Below are positions 38,313-50,673 of a stretch of DNA of 64,000 nucleotides, one piece after another. A program made the translations under genes and the position numbers. The DNA lies in contig NC_066516.1 in assembly GCF_024679095.1 (NCBI RefSeq), positions 20,609,035 to 20,673,034 on the forward strand, given 5' to 3'. The stretch comes from Eriocheir sinensis. Lineage: Eukaryota; Arthropoda; Malacostraca; Decapoda; Varunidae. Position 1 is the stretch's first letter, and each line of letters starts with the position of its first letter. The notes below the pieces were generated by a model. The model was not told where the DNA came from and did not search any database. It saw nothing but the letters and a program-made list of their open reading frames with translations.

Positions 38313-39092
38313 ACAAGCTGCTGAGAGGGTGTGAAAGAGTAGCTCTTCGGAGGCCAACATTGTCAGTGGGGGACATGGCAAGAGCACAGGCTGCCATGTT
38401 AAGAACCTTCATGTGTCAGCAGAAAAAGAAGGAACACTGTATGTACAGCATAAGGCCAGACTGTTTGCCATCAGAGGCAAGGTTGAAGGTATCAACACAA
38501 CCACAGCCTTGCCCAACCCTTAAGTAAGCCTGAGTGTCAGTAGTTGTGTTGCAGCAGCTAATAAGTTTCTTGAGGTTAGTTTGGAATTATACATGTATGA
38601 TAATGTACATTATTGTAACATAAGTGTATACCTGGATGTGATAGAATGAAAAAGAAGCACCTCATATTATGTTATATTATTTTCTGCTGCCTGTTGTCAC
38701 TCTGTTGGTGTGTGGCAAGGCGACTGTGCCACCCTTGTGTACCGACCCATCTGTGATGACTCCTGCATGTGTGCATCTGGTTGTGGCAGCTGTGTGTGTG
38801 TGTGTGTGTGTGTTCTTGCATGCATGCGTGCATTTGTGGACTTTTACAGCAGAAAACAGAACCATTGGTTGGCTGGCTGGCTACATAACTTTATCATTCA
38901 CCTGTATAAAATGTCTTTCCACCCCAGTGATGTACTTTATTTTTAAGGGGACGTTGAACTTCAAATAAATGTAAAGTATACATCGTAGAATTTTTTTTAA
39001 ATGATTCAACTTAACGTACACCATCAATCAGAGTCTTGAGTGTAAACCGTCATTGTGTGGGAGGACAGTGAGGGAGTGTGGAGGGAGGGAGG

Positions 39093-39170
<78 letters not shown>

Positions 39171-39300
39171 ATCCAACCTAAGATGTTTGTAAACTGTGCA
39201 AGTAGTGTTCAGTTTCTTCTCTTGTTTCTTTCTTACATTCTAATCATTAATGTGTGAAATTATTACTGGAATATAATTCCAATGTGACAGTAACTAAACC
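34883..39300 (+). other. Downstream of TCF; possible long 3' UTR
   Basis: Mostly unique AT-rich sequence with a (CTA)n block (35755-35945), (GT)n at about 38253-38311 and 39094-39168, and no convincing coding frame. A GC-rich island at 37200-37270 after TTCCCTCAG could be a further alternative exon (see findings). A (CAC)n patch lies near 37905-37950. Confidence 0.5.
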
Positions 39301-39902
39301 TTTGGACATCTCTTCCTTCATCTCCCTTCTGTTCTTCTTTCCTTCTTTTTTTCCTTTCTTCCTCCACCCTTCCCAGTCATCATTTGTATTGGATGCAGTA
39401 CACACTCTCCCTTCCTCTCTCACTTCTCTTCTTCCCTGCTGTCCTGTGTCTCGAATGCAGACCACCCTCCCATTCTGTACCTCCTTCGTTTCCTTCTTCC
39501 TCATTAGTCCCTCTCATCCCATTATCATCACCTTTGTATTGGTCCATTTCCTGCCTATCATCAGCAGGTTTAGGGGGGATAGTCCTAGCCCAGCCAGCCT
39601 CACAGTCCACACACCCATTCTCCCCACACCACCACCTAAGACACCCCATAATTCCCCCATAATGTGCTCCCCAAGGGGGGGGCTGGACTTGGCCTCTCAT
39701 GGGCTGAAAAATGAAAAAGCTAGTCGTCGGTTTCCATCCCCAGATATCAGAAGTCCTCTTGTGGGTGTGGGTCCCCTGTTAGTGCATTGGCTGATGGAGT
39801 AATGTTGGTTCGTATTGTTGTCTCAAGAAACTTATTTAACTCGTGAAAAAATAAAAGTTGATCTGTCTAATAGTTTCTCTTCAGCCAATGATCTACACAT
39901 AT

Positions 39903-39972
<70 letters not shown>

Positions 39973-40234
39973 TCGTAAACACTACTTACTCGCTCGCTTA
40001 GGCAAGGGACCAACCATCTGAGGCTAAGAAGAGGACATCTGAGAACTGGAAATCAAATAAATAGATACATGAAAATAAATGAAAAGACAAATATGATGAA
40101 AGACAGAAACATTGACTGGGAACGCCTAACACACGAAGATTAAGCTCACCTCCCTAAATCCATTCCTACTCCCCTTTCCCTTGTATCTCCAACTCACCCA
40201 GATGTTCATCATCCCTTTTGGGTCAGTCACTATA

Positions 40235-40560
40235 TGGGCACCTGTAGAAGGTAACCTGTGGTAACCCGGATGTCACACTTGCCCTGTGTCCCGGGGTAGC
40301 AGGTCTTTAACCCGGTAGCAGCAGCGAGAAAAATGAGAAAAAATCACCCCCACACAAACCATTTCATAATATATATCAAAGCATTTGTGATCAGATTATG
40401 TATCATCTATTTTTTGGGGTTTATATCATGGCACAAATTTGGCCCGTCACTGCTACACGGTAAAGCCACAGATTTGGCCCGTTGTTGCTACCAGGTTAAA
40501 CACCAAAAGCTCAAGGGCCAGTGAGGTGGAGATGAGCACCGAGGTCACACACAGCTGAGC
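40235..40560 (+). mobile_element. SINE tail split by a MITE insertion
   Basis: CTGTGGTAACCCGGATGTCA and CACTTG at about 40256, and GGAGATGAGCACCGAGG at about 40528, match the body and 3' end of the SINE at 46395-46612 (in its own orientation). The TTAA-flanked MITE at 40311-40495 sits between the two parts, so it inserted into the SINE. Confidence 0.65.
40311..40495. mobile_element. TTAA-flanked MITE (piggyBac-like), copy 1
   Basis: TTAA (40307-40310) then CCCGGTAGCAGC; the right end is GTTGCTACCAGG then TTAA (40496-40499). The inner sequence AACCATTTCATAATATATAT, CAAAGCATTTGTGATCAG and CATGGCACAAATTTGGCCCG is shared with the copies at 41.5 and 42.4 kb. CCC-type ends with TTAA duplication fit the piggyBac superfamily. 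Confidence 0.7.
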
Positions 40561-41496
40561 GTATTCCAATATCTATGCCTTTGCTTCTCCTCCCTCACTA
40601 ACCTTCCCTTCACTGTGTTCTCTTCCCTCCTTTCCTTTCACTTTTCCCAGTATTCCCATCCCAGTATTGTAAGCCACTCAGAACTTGTACAATTGTGAAG
40701 AAAAGGGAAAAGGAAGTAATAGCAACTATCCAATTTACTGTCTGCCCACTAGTACCTACATGCCCTGTATGTAGAAGGTAGTGTGTGTTCTACCTTATTG
40801 CTCATTTTCTCTTTTATTACTACACCAGTTTTCAAAAGCAAATTATTACAGTGATGAAAATGCTAAGTACCTCTTCCATACTAGGTATAATGATGGTGAT
40901 GACAACTAGTATTGCAAACTATGACTAAATTCTGCTTATTCATAGCTACTCTCGGGTATGTCATGTTTAATATCCTGCCTGCCAGTATAAATATTTGTGG
41001 CTGAAACTAAAGCGGAAGAAAAAAAAGAAAATGTTAAAAATATATACCTCTGTAATCTAGATGATGAGGGATAAAGGCTGTGTGTGTGTGTGTGTGTGGC
41101 ATGACTGGGTAAGAGGGGACTCAGACCTTACCTCACCCACTCCTATCCAACCCTATCCTATATTCCCTGCCATGCCATGCCTCCCCTCACCCCCCTGCCC
41201 CTATCAAACACCCCACTAACTTGCCCTTCCTCACTCTGGCCATCCTTATAAGCTCTACTACATGATAAATTAATAGATACACATTGAAGTACTAACTCGT
41301 TTTTCTTCCATCTCGTCCTTTTTCACGTCCATCTTTTTCATCATCTGCATCCTTTTTCTTCTTTTACTGCCCTTATGTTCATGTTTTTCTCTCCGTATGA
41401 TGATTTATTTTTAGTCCTCCTCTTTGTCTTTGGTGTTCTATATTGCTTTGTCTCACTCATATACCAATTGCCCTCTTCCTCCTTCTCCTCCTCCTC

Positions 41497-41667
41497 CACG
41501 GGGATCATGTTTCTTAATGGTCCCTCTAAGCGAGAAAAATGAGAAAAAATGATCACTCACACAAACCATTTCATAATATATATCAAAGCATTTGTGATCA
41601 GTTTATGTATCATCTATTTTTGGGTGTTTATATCATGGCACAAATTTGGCCCGTCACTGCTACCGGG
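41497..41667. mobile_element. TTAA-flanked MITE, copy 2 (left end truncated)
   Basis: The right end is CACTGCTACCGGG then TTAA (41668-41671). The left side starts within the element at ACGGGGATCATGTTTCTTAA without the terminal CCCGGTAGC. Confidence 0.65.
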
Positions 41668-41984
41668 TTAAGGCTATCGTATGTACCTACTTGCCACATC
41701 TGGACAGGGATGTGTATAGATAAGTCACTATGTTCACGGAGGGGGAGAAAGAAGTGTTTAGCGGGAGTAATGATGTAATTTATTGAACCTGTTGCCATGT
41801 AGCCTCTCGCTCTTCAGTGTTGTAACTTGGTCCACTCCTCTTGTCTTTTTTTGTCTCATTGTTTGTTCATCGATTTACCCTCATCATAGCGCTGCCTCCT
41901 ACTTTATATCTTTTCCTTTTTCTCATCCATCCTTCCTTTAAATTGGGGCGGCTTTTCCGATACCCTACGCCCCTGTCCACCCAG

Positions 41985-42130
41985 CAGTGAATGGGTACCA
42001 GGTATTAATCGGGGGTTGTGTCCCGTCTCCTGGGCTCTGTTCCCTTCTCCTATAATTCCTTCCCCTTCTGTCTCTCTCCGGCATATAACCACAGATGTTG
42101 CGCCGTCTAAACGAAACTTTCCAACTTTCC
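41985..42130 (-). mobile_element. SINE-like dispersed repeat
   Basis: In the minus orientation: AAGTTTCGTTTAGACGGCGC, AACATCTGTGGTTATATGCC, then ATTAATACCTGGTACCCATT and CACTGCTGGGTGGACAGGGG. The first part is repeated at 25325-25425. It is a common short interspersed element; no tRNA head is visible in this copy. Confidence 0.6.
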
Positions 42131-42422
42131 CTCCTTCCTTTCCCTAATTGCACCCCTTCTTTCAATTCTTCCTCCTCCTCCCCATCCTGTTGTTTCCACG
42201 ATGCCTTCCCTCCACTCTCCTCTGCTTCCTGACCCTTTTGTGCTTTCTCATGGTGCAGCTTGTGTCCCTGAAGCCACCCACTTAGCGCCCATATATGGAT
42301 TTTGGGTTATGATAGCTTCTTCCTCGTAATTCCTCCAATACTCCTCCTTTTCTCCTTCCTCCTTTTCCCTTTCTTCCTGCTCCTTAATTTTCCTCTCATC
42401 CCTTTCCTATACTCATAATTAA

Positions 42423-42650
42423 CCTGGTAGCAGCGACAGGCCAAATTTGTGGCTTTACCATGTACCAGCGACGAACCAAATTTTTGCCATGATATAAACC
42501 CCCCAAAATAGATGATGCATAAACTGATCACAAAATACACAAATGCTTTGATATATATTATGAAATGGTTTGCGTGAGTGATAATTATTTTCTCATTAAT
42601 TCGCTTAGAGGGAGGGGCCTTTAAGAAACATGGTCCCCGCAGCTACCGGG
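42423..42650. mobile_element. TTAA-flanked MITE, copy 3 (full, inverted relative to copies 1-2)
   Basis: TTAA (42419-42422) then CCTGGTAGCAGCGAC; the right end is CAGCTACCGGG then TTAA (42651-42654). At 228 bp it is longer than copy 1, with an extra segment CTTAGAGGGAGGGGCCTTTA that copy 2 shares in part. Confidence 0.72.
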
Positions 42651-42892
42651 TTAAGATCACCACCACTCATCTCTGTCCTTTCCCCTCCTTCCACCCGAGT
42701 CTGGATAATAACTGCGGTCAATGTTGTGAAAAAAATAAATAAATAAAATGATAAGTGGAACACAGATCAAACAGGAGGAAAGAGGAAAAAAAGAGAGAGG
42801 ATTACACCATATTTATGCTACATTTTTATAGAGTGAATCCATTATTTTTTGTCATGGTTTAGCTTGAGGGCAATATTTGTTGGTTCCTTTTG

Positions 42893-42968
<76 letters not shown>

Positions 42969-43100
42969 ACATCATGCATATACCTCCTCCCCCCCCCATT
43001 CATCCTTCTCTCCCCCTTCCTCCTTTCCCTCCTTCCTCCCCCTTTCACCTTCAAACTACAGCAGATATACCACAAAATAATGATAACTACTACTACTATT

Positions 43101-43139
<39 letters not shown>

Positions 43140-44546
43140 GCTGTGTCACAAGTGTTTGCACCTTTAATTAACGTTTTTCATAGGTAATCAGTGGTGAGTC
43201 CTACCTGTGTGTGTGTGTGTGTGTGTGTGATATGTGATGTTGGTTGGTGTCGAGTCCTGTAAATACCGTATGACTGGATGTTACACTATCTGTCTAAAGT
43301 GGATTCGTTTCTCCGTCTTTCATTATTTATTCCCCCTTTCCTTTCATTTCATTATTTTGGGGTCTGTCGAGTTTTCCGTTTTTATTATTATTTCAGTGTC
43401 TCGATGCTCTTAATAGGCTACCACTACTACACTTTGAATGAGAGAAAGAATATATACCTAACTCATTAAGGCTGTTGTTTGTATAATCTTTCCTATCTAA
43501 GCAGTCAGTCAGTCAGTCAGTCAGTCAGTCGCTCCGTGTCAACCCGTGATCGTGATTTTGTTTATTCGTTCTGTCACTGTGCCAATCTTCGCGCGGTCCC
43601 AGCCGGTCGTATAATATAATTACTACTCAGCCCCACCAAAAAATAAAAACACTGGCCCCCTCCCCCCCACCAATGCAGGTTCTTCATATGTACATAAGGT
43701 AAACTATTGATTAGCTAGAGTGTTCATTAATTCCACTCCAAGAGAATCTAATTGCCGGACAATCATCAGTCTCCCCTCCCGTCGGCCCGTCTAGCTCTCA
43801 CCTGGACGGCCTGACCCCCCCTCCCCCACACACACCTGTAATTAACACCACCACCACCTCAGCGTTGTATTTTTTGTATACCTACCTTTCCCACCTCCAC
43901 CTGCCTCCTCCTCCTTCGTTTTCCTTCCTTCTCTCGCCTCCACCCTTTCTTTGCTTCTTATTCCTCCTCCGCCGTCTCCACCTCCTCCCTCATGCACCTT
44001 TCTTTATCTCCACTTTCCTCCCTCACCTCCACCCTCCCTCTGCTTCTCCCTCCTCCACTTTTCTTATGCCTCGCTTCCTGCTTTTTCTCCTCCTCCACAT
44101 CTTCCGCCTCTTCCCATTTTCTTCTTTCGTTCTCGTCTTCCTTCTCCTTCTCCTCCCCCTCTTCGTGTCATCAACTCTTCCTCCTCCTCCTCCTCCTCCA
44201 CACCTCACCGTTCCTCTCATTACTTTTCCTTTCTCTCGGTCTTTTCCTCCACCTCCTCTTCCTCTCTCTCCTGTTCTCGTCATGTCGTCAATTACTCCTT
44301 CTTACGCACCTCTCCTCCCCCTCTTCATGTCATCTCCTCTTCCTCCTCCTCCTCCTCCTCCTCCACACCTCACCGTCTTCTTACGGAACATTTTGTCACT
44401 TGTTGAAGTCGGAGATGCGATGTACAGAAAAAAAGGAATCTAGAGAATTGTTCATGTAAATAGTATGTAGTAAATAAATCAATTTCATAAGAGCAGATGT
44501 TTTATGAATTTCCACTACTTAGTCACGAATTTAATGGTTGGTGTAC

Positions 44547-44569
44547 TATATATAGCTGCGTCCCCCTCC

Positions 44570-44636
<67 letters not shown>

Positions 44637-44849
44637 TATTTAACATTTCCTAAGCTAAGTTTCCCCTAATAACGCTGTGTATCTTTGACTGGAAACGCAT
44701 AATAACTGTGTCTTGTGATAAGCGATAGCAACAAATTATTCAACTGGTCGTTACGAAGCGTCTGAAGCGCGTCTCGGAGCTCTGAACCCTGAACCTCCGC
44801 TGCCGAGCCAATCAGTGAGGAGTCGACGGCCGGCGGTGGAGGAAGAAAG
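44547..44849 (+). promoter_or_regulatory. Candidate promoter / 5' UTR of small downstream gene
   Basis: TATATATA at 44547-44554, then (CT)n, and a CCAAT box in GAGCCAATCAG at 44808-44812 about 40 bp before the candidate ATG at 44850. GC content rises at 44755-44850. The inference is weak: the TATA and CCAAT order is unusual and the start site is unknown. Confidence 0.3.
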
Positions 44850-44904
44850 ATGCGCCGCTCTGCTCTGCTCCCGAGGATGTCTACGTGCTCCATGCTGGCT
44901 CAGG
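44850..44904 (+). CDS. Candidate exon 1 of a small unidentified gene
   Basis: ATG in GAAAGATGCGC begins M-R-R-S-A-L-L-P-R-M-S-T-C-S-M-L-A-Q and ends one base into the next codon at CTCAGG|GTAAGT, a near-perfect donor. The start is Arg/Ser/Leu-rich with no acidic residue, as in mitochondrial presequences, but this is only suggestive. The leaving phase 1 fits the acceptor at 47925. An internal ATG (residue 10) could be the true start. I do not recognise the protein. Confidence 0.4.
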
Positions 44905-46394
44905 GTAAGTGAAGGGCGTGTTTTAATGTAGTGGGTAAATGTATGGAATGGGAAGGGCAGCTGCATAGAGGCTTGCCCGGGTTGACTGTCTGCGGAAGAG
45001 TCGGCAGGTGAGTGAAGCGATGCGCCTCCTAGCGTATGCTCCCGTAGATGATTACATATGGAGGGTTTGAGTCGATGAGTTGTCTGTCGGGATAGTAATT
45101 GTTGTAATTATGTTCATTTTAGCAGGGCCGGATCTATAACTAGTTTTGGAGGGTTCAATCATTGTTAAGCTGTTTAGGATCACGTACAAATTATGATAAA
45201 TAACCATCTTAGATAAAGTTATGTTTGTGCTTCCTCCCAGTGTACCATTATTCTGGGCCGTAGTAAAGACGGGGGGGAGGGGGGGGGGGGGTTAATGGAA
45301 AAGGTTGATTGTCTGATTTCGCGCAATTAACGAATAGCTCAATCATTCGATCACCCCCCCCAAAACCCCCCCCCCCCCCTCCTCCTTAATATGGTCCTGA
45401 ATAATGGTACTTGTGCGGCTTCGAGATGCGTTCCTCGGTCCTTCAAACTTGGGAAGGAGCAGGAATGAGGTGTTTTAATTTTTCTGTTAATCGTTTAATT
45501 GCAGGAGATATCTCCGTGCCTTTTTTTATCCGCGCCTTTATCTTCGCGCCACCAAACTCCATCCCTTCGGTCGCCACAAAGAACAAGCTGTTCCCCACGG
45601 ATAATTACCAAACTACTCGAAGCACATCAAAACGAATCATAGTCGATTACATGACTTAACTAATCCCCACCGTCATTTTATTGTCTGCTATACTACTGTA
45701 CAAGTAAAACAGGTTGCAAGAAGTTGGAAATGACCAGCAATTACTGGAATAAACTCGATTCCGGAACTTGAATTAACCTGAGTCACGAGCACTTATACAA
45801 GCCTCGTCATCAAGCTGCACGTGCTCTTCCTCCTCTCCCTCATGACCACTCCTCGGTCTTCATGCATATTTATTTATTTTCAATCTCGCGTAATTTCTTC
45901 ACGAGTCTGTCAGTATCGTTGAGGAGACGGGTTGTTAACGTTTGCTGTCCATGGGCTATACTCCTACACAGATGACTAGGAATCCTTGAATCGTCTAACT
46001 ACCTTCAACAACCAACCACCGCAGTCAAGTAAGCCTCCTCGGGTACTAATAAATATTTCTAAGAAGGCGCCAATCCGTATAAATACAAGGAGTTGTAACT
46101 GGTTGTAACCCAAGTTTACTACTCATCCTGAAAGTACCTTAATCCCCTTTTACTTACTATTTGTTCACCTGCAAGAATGCGCGAGATAAAAGATTAATGG
46201 ATGTATTTAGTGCCTTGCATTTGTATATAGTATTCCATGCAGCACGAAAGTAGGCTTAGAATGTAAATGAAAATGTTGTTTCTTGGGGTCTTTGTACGCC
46301 TCCAAGTGTAGCTACTGTGCAGTTTGGACAGGCTCTTCCCGTAAAGATTCAGCTTAGGTCTTTTGAAATAATAATATAAGTTGAGCATACGCTA

Positions 46395-46612
46395 TAGATG
46401 CGCGTAGCCTCGGTGCTCATCGTCACGAGCCTGTGGTGGATAATAACCCATTATCTTGAGACAGTCAAGTGTGACATTCGGGTTACCACAGTTAACCCAT
46501 TCATCGGCAAGATCGTGTATGCAGCGTGACAAGACCGGGATTCGAACCCAGCAGTCCCGCAAATTTGTAGCTAGGCTTTGATAATCACTGCACCACGGAA
46601 GCGGGTAAATAA
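46395..46612 (-). mobile_element. tRNA-derived SINE
   Basis: Read on the minus strand, the head has GTGGTGCAGTGATTATCAAA (A-box-like) and GGGTTCGAATCCC (B box, plus-strand 46537-46549). The body continues TTAACTGTGGTAACCCGAAT, GTCACACTTG and ends GATGAGCACCGAGGCTACGC. The RNA polymerase III promoter layout and the shared body with 40235-40560 make this a SINE rather than a tRNA gene; there is no cloverleaf 3' acceptor stem. Confidence 0.75.
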
Positions 46613-47324
46613 GATTCAACCAGGACCGGAGCTAACCATTTTTGGCCTTATATAGACCAGAACAACAGTGTGTCCCTCTCAATGACCACTTACTACGGTT
46701 ACATAGTGTAGTAAAGATATGGATGGTGGCCCTCCAGGGACCTGGTGGGCGGGTGGTAGGTCATTGTCTGTTTGGAATATTCGGTAATCTGCCCCGGGGG
46801 CCTGGAGCAGGAGCATCATGGTGGTGATGTATGATGGTGTTGCGCAGTGGTGACATAAGAGGCGAAAGACTACGGTAGGGGACACTCAGAGGGAAACAGC
46901 CAACTATCGTCCTTTCCCACCAATACATCACCATTTTTTTATTTTTTTGTGTGTGTAATTCACCACGGGCAGAAATTAAGCTCATTATAGTCTATCTCTG
47001 CGTACTGTTGGGACCTTCATACACTGCATCCCCCTTGCTCGATTGGGGACAGTAACCATTAATTGCACTCATTGACAGCGGAAAAATCTATATTTGTGTG
47101 CCTCTATGTGTGAATCTATACGGCGAGTGTGTCTGGGCCTTCTGTTCATGTAGTGTAGACTATGGAGTTCAGAATCCTTGGTGTAATCTGTGCACAAGCG
47201 TGCCGGGCACAAGCTCATATAATTATAAGGACGATAATAATTTAGGCGTAATTGCTTGTCGTTCGTTTTTGTTGTTTCTTGTATTGGCGAAATGAAACTA
47301 TTATTATGGTTATTATTAAGAAAT

Positions 47325-47402
47325 GACTGATTGATTGATAGTTTATTGTAGCAAGTAAACAACAAAGGAGAAGGGAGGAGCATGCCATCCCAATCCCCAG
47401 GC
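47325..47402 (-). mobile_element. Dispersed repeat 3' end (CTGCCTGGGG...TTTATTGT family)
   Basis: AGTTTATTGTAGCAAGTAAA and CAACAAAGGAGAAGGGAGGA, then GCATGCCATCCCAATCCCCA and GGCAG, match 61855-61926 with few changes. In the minus orientation it ends in an AT-rich tail, as retroposed elements do. Confidence 0.6.
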
Positions 47403-47924
47403 AGTACAAAGTGTGATTATACAACTAAGGATACATGTGGAAGTTGCACCAGGAAGCTAAAAAGATACAATGGTAATGTAGGAGGAAAGGAGAGGAGACT
47501 AAGGGAGGAGGAGGAGGAGGAGAAGAAGAAGAGAGAGAATCCAAGAACCAAGACATGCACACGCTGATATAATTATATAATGTATCTTGATTTCATTCTC
47601 ATTTTCTTTTTATATATGCTGCTGGGCGAAACAAAACTATTATTATTGAATATAATTATTGACATCTAGGTTCATACCAACAAACTATCACAAAATTTCA
47701 TCTATCTAATTTTAGTCCTTAGTTCTATCATAATCGTCTCCCTCCTCAGGTGTTGGACAGTTTAGTTTCTTGAATCTCATTATATGACAGCTCCTGTAGA
47801 CTTAGTATAGTATTCTTTCTGCCACCCTTTGCATCCTCGTGGAGCTGTGTGGTGGTGAATGACGGTGTTATGATGGTTGAGTGGTGTTGAAACTAGTCAT
47901 TTATTCAGCTTGCTCTCTTTACAG

Positions 47925-47983
47925 GAGTGGTGGAAGAGAGGAAACAGATGGAACAAATATTGGAATGCAAGGAAAGGAAGATG
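47925..47983 (+). CDS. Candidate exon 2 of the small unidentified gene
   Basis: The acceptor is GCTCTCTTTACAG. Joined in phase 1 it reads G-V-V-E-E-R-K-Q-M-E-Q-I-L-E-C-K-E-R-K-M and ends at AAGATG|GTATGG in phase 0. The charged, heptad-like pattern (V..R..M..I...C..K) looks like an amphipathic helix and unlike the surrounding repeats. The donor is weak. If not spliced here, the same frame continues 37 codons to a TGA near 48097. Confidence 0.45.
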
Positions 47984-48539
47984 GTATGGAGGACGACGAC
48001 CTATCAGAGTGCTCAGGGGATGAAGACTACACCTTTTCCAGCCATCATCATCTTTTTTGTTCCAGTGCATGTTTTGGTGAATCGTGACTTCTGGTGACAC
48101 CCTAGCAATGTAGAGTCATCTTGGTGAGTTAGCCAGCCAGTCAGTAAGGGTTTGTTGACGATTTTGTACGCACGCAGCAGTCCAGTTAGTACACAGGAAT
48201 AATTATGTTGATTATACTGAGGAACAATGCGGAATTTAAACATGGGAACCTGGAAGGAGAAGTGAAGGCAGGCAGTAGCGTAATAGTATGGGAGGGCAGT
48301 GAAGGGAAGGCAGGTCATGTGAGAAATGGAGGACATTAAAAATATAATCATATCTGGGAAAGGTCTGAAAGTAAGATAGGATAAGCGAGGGAGAAAGCAG
48401 GTCGTAGTCAGCCAAGAAAATCGTGAGGTAAATTATATGTATGGAGTAAAAAAAGAAGGAGAAATAGCATAGTTCCCCTAACTTATGTCACTGAAACATA
48501 GGCATGGAGTGAGCAGACAACTGTAACAAGAAGGCTGGT

Positions 48540-48652
48540 ATGAGTAATGAGGAGGGTGTACAGATGTTGTATGGGTGTAAGTGGGGTGATAATGGATGAG
48601 TAATGAGGAGGGTGTACAGATGTTGTATGGGTGTAAGTGGGGTGATAATGGA
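48540..48652. repeat. 56-bp tandem duplication
   Basis: ATGAGTAATGAGGAGGGTGT and ACAGATGTTGTATGGGTGTA, then AGTGGGGTGATAATGG, occurs twice in direct succession with no difference, so the event is recent. Confidence 0.85.
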
Positions 48653-48654
48653 AG

Positions 48655-48960
48655 GCTAAGTTCATTGAGGTGGTTTGGATATGCTATGAGAATGCTGACT
48701 TTGTGGAGAGTTAATGATAAGATTGGAGAGATGGGAGTGAGCATGTGAATGTTGCAAAAAATGGAATGTATGAACAGGGAAAACTGGACACTTGTGAATA
48801 ATGGGATCGTGGGATTCATGGAGAGGGGCAAGAAGAGGCATGAATGTTGAGAAAAGAGACTGTATGGGGAAAGAGCTCTTCTCTGCCATAACCACCCAAG
48901 CAAGGGGAGTCCACAGAGGGTACAAGGTGTCATAGATAGATGGATAACTAGAGGAGTACA
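48655..48960 (+). pseudogene. LINE reverse transcriptase C-terminal relic
   Basis: The plus frame gives L-S-S-L-R-W-F-G-Y-A-M-R-M, a decayed form of the LRWFGHVxRM motif found near the C-terminus of many non-LTR retrotransposon proteins. Stops follow, then a frame reading N-H-P-S-K-G-S-P. The element is badly decayed. Confidence 0.5.
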
Positions 48961-50598
48961 ATACTAACTGGAATAGTGCGTACGAATTGGTGAACACACC
49001 CTTGTTGATCGGTGCCTGTGTGGTAATGATGGTGGTGAGCCTTATCTGGCGGCACTGTTCTGTCGTTGTGAATGGTGTCTAGCAAACGTTCACCATCACC
49101 GCAGAGGGATCAAGACCGACTGGTTGACTCCAGAACGACACTACACAGCTGGTGGAGTCACAAGCTGCAATGGACATATGGAGCATGTGACGAAGTTTTA
49201 GAAATAAAAATATCTGACTTTTTTCCTGCTATTTTCTGTGGTACAAAGGAACAAAACCTTGAGAAGATACACATTTTTTCACACACGTAAAACATTCTTG
49301 AGTCTCCTATAGTGTACAGCATCATGGCTCATGGATACATCTGCACACACATATATACCACCCTGTAGTACCAAGACCCATTCAGTATCAATACCAGTAG
49401 TGAGGTTTCAGAGGGCCAGAGCTGGATGACTTCTAACTGCCCCCTGTTTAATTTAACCTAGACTACTTCAAGGCCTCTGAGATAAAGTATGCAGTAACTC
49501 TTGCTCTTTCTGCATACTTCACCCATTCTTGAAGCCTTGAATCAGCCTGGGTCACATCAGACAGGGGGTCATGTGTGCCAGTCACCCAGCCCTGGCCCCC
49601 TTGCTCCACCCCTTAAATTCTTAGCTGGTATACATGGTTACTGAATGGGTCTTGGTTAGTATCAATCCACACATGCAATACAGCTACTTAATCACCTGCT
49701 GCAATGGCTTCTATTGGTGATTCTGCTACATAACTGTAGGGGAGAGACGTAGGAAGAGATGGAAGATGATGTGAGGTGATTAGGCAGAGTAGGGGATGGG
49801 GACGAAGAGGAGAAGGAAAGCACACTGCCCTCCCTATGTTGAAATAGAAGAGTAGTTTATGAAGAGAATGGAGGAAAATTAAAGGGAGAGAAGAGAAAGA
49901 GTAGAGGGTGAAGAGAGTCCATCCCACCCTTCCCTCCCCCCTGGACTTCCCCCCACCCAGTCCCCACCTAAACACCCCTTCAGAATCAACATAGGTGAAG
50001 ACACACATACACAGACAGACAGAAACACACACATAAGGTAGGTATAAAAGATAAGTGTGATGAAATGGTGGAAGAGGATGATGACTGGGATGACAATGAG
50101 AGGGACAACGATGATGGTGGTGGTGATCATCTTGGCTTCGTCGCTCCATCTCTTCTCACCACACCTCTGCTGAAAGACAAGAAATACATGAAAAAGAAAG
50201 GTATATGAGAATGCAAGTAACACAGTCAGTCAAGCGCCACTCCAGGCTAAAGCTTTATACAGACTGATGATGGACACAATCTGCTCTTTCGACAAATCTT
50301 AATGGCGACCCATTGTGGATAGAATGAGGCAACAAAGTCAGTGCGTAAGTAAGAAAATCTTAAGGTGGCAACAGGACACTTGCTTTCAGAATGCTTCACT
50401 CCATCATGTCAGAGTGACAACTGACATAATTAACGGTTGTACTGGGGTGCAAAAATAATATTTTGTACTGTCAGATGTACGGGGTGCCACTCTGGGTCAG
50501 TTTTTGACGTTTATTTTTTTCACGAGAGTTGCGGTTTGGGACCACACAGCAACTAATCTGTCACCGAGCAGTGTATTTATACACAAACTCTTCTACAG

Positions 50599-50673
50599 GT
50601 GATACGAGAGATGAGGCTCCAATACCTTTATGAACCTCATGAGGATGAGGAACCCGGTGGTGAGCATGACTAA
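50599..50673 (+). CDS. Candidate last exon of the small unidentified gene
   Basis: The acceptor is AAACTCTTCTACAG. In phase 0 it reads V-I-R-E-M-R-L-Q-Y-L-Y-E-P-H-E-D-E-E-P and ends G-G-E-H-D then TAA (50671-50673). It follows exon 2 without phase conflict, giving a 62-residue protein: a basic N-terminus, a charged helix running through both exons, and an acidic C-terminus. AATAAA occurs near 51244. I could not match it to a known family. The alternative is chance splice-site alignment. Confidence 0.4.
   Translation: MIREMRLQYLYEPHEDEEPGGEHD

Larger units (their letters stand above)
39301..44540. other. Intergenic, repeat-rich
   Basis: No supported gene. Contents: a C/T-rich stretch at 39300-39700, (CA)n at about 39906-39970, a SINE fragment and three related MITEs (40.2-42.7 kb), (CA)n at about 42893-42970, (CTA)n at about 43087-43140, a (CAGT)n run near 43502-43530, C/T-rich DNA at 43860-44400, and (CT)n at about 44573-44632. 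Confidence 0.6.

Noticed and set aside
46537..46549. tRNA gene with B box GGTTCGAATCC
   Set aside because: No full cloverleaf or acceptor-stem pairing; the sequence continues into a SINE body shared with 40.2-40.6 kb.
49072..49290. 72-codon frame starting M-V-S-S-K-R-S-P
   Set aside because: No splice-site or family support, and it ends in low-complexity sequence.
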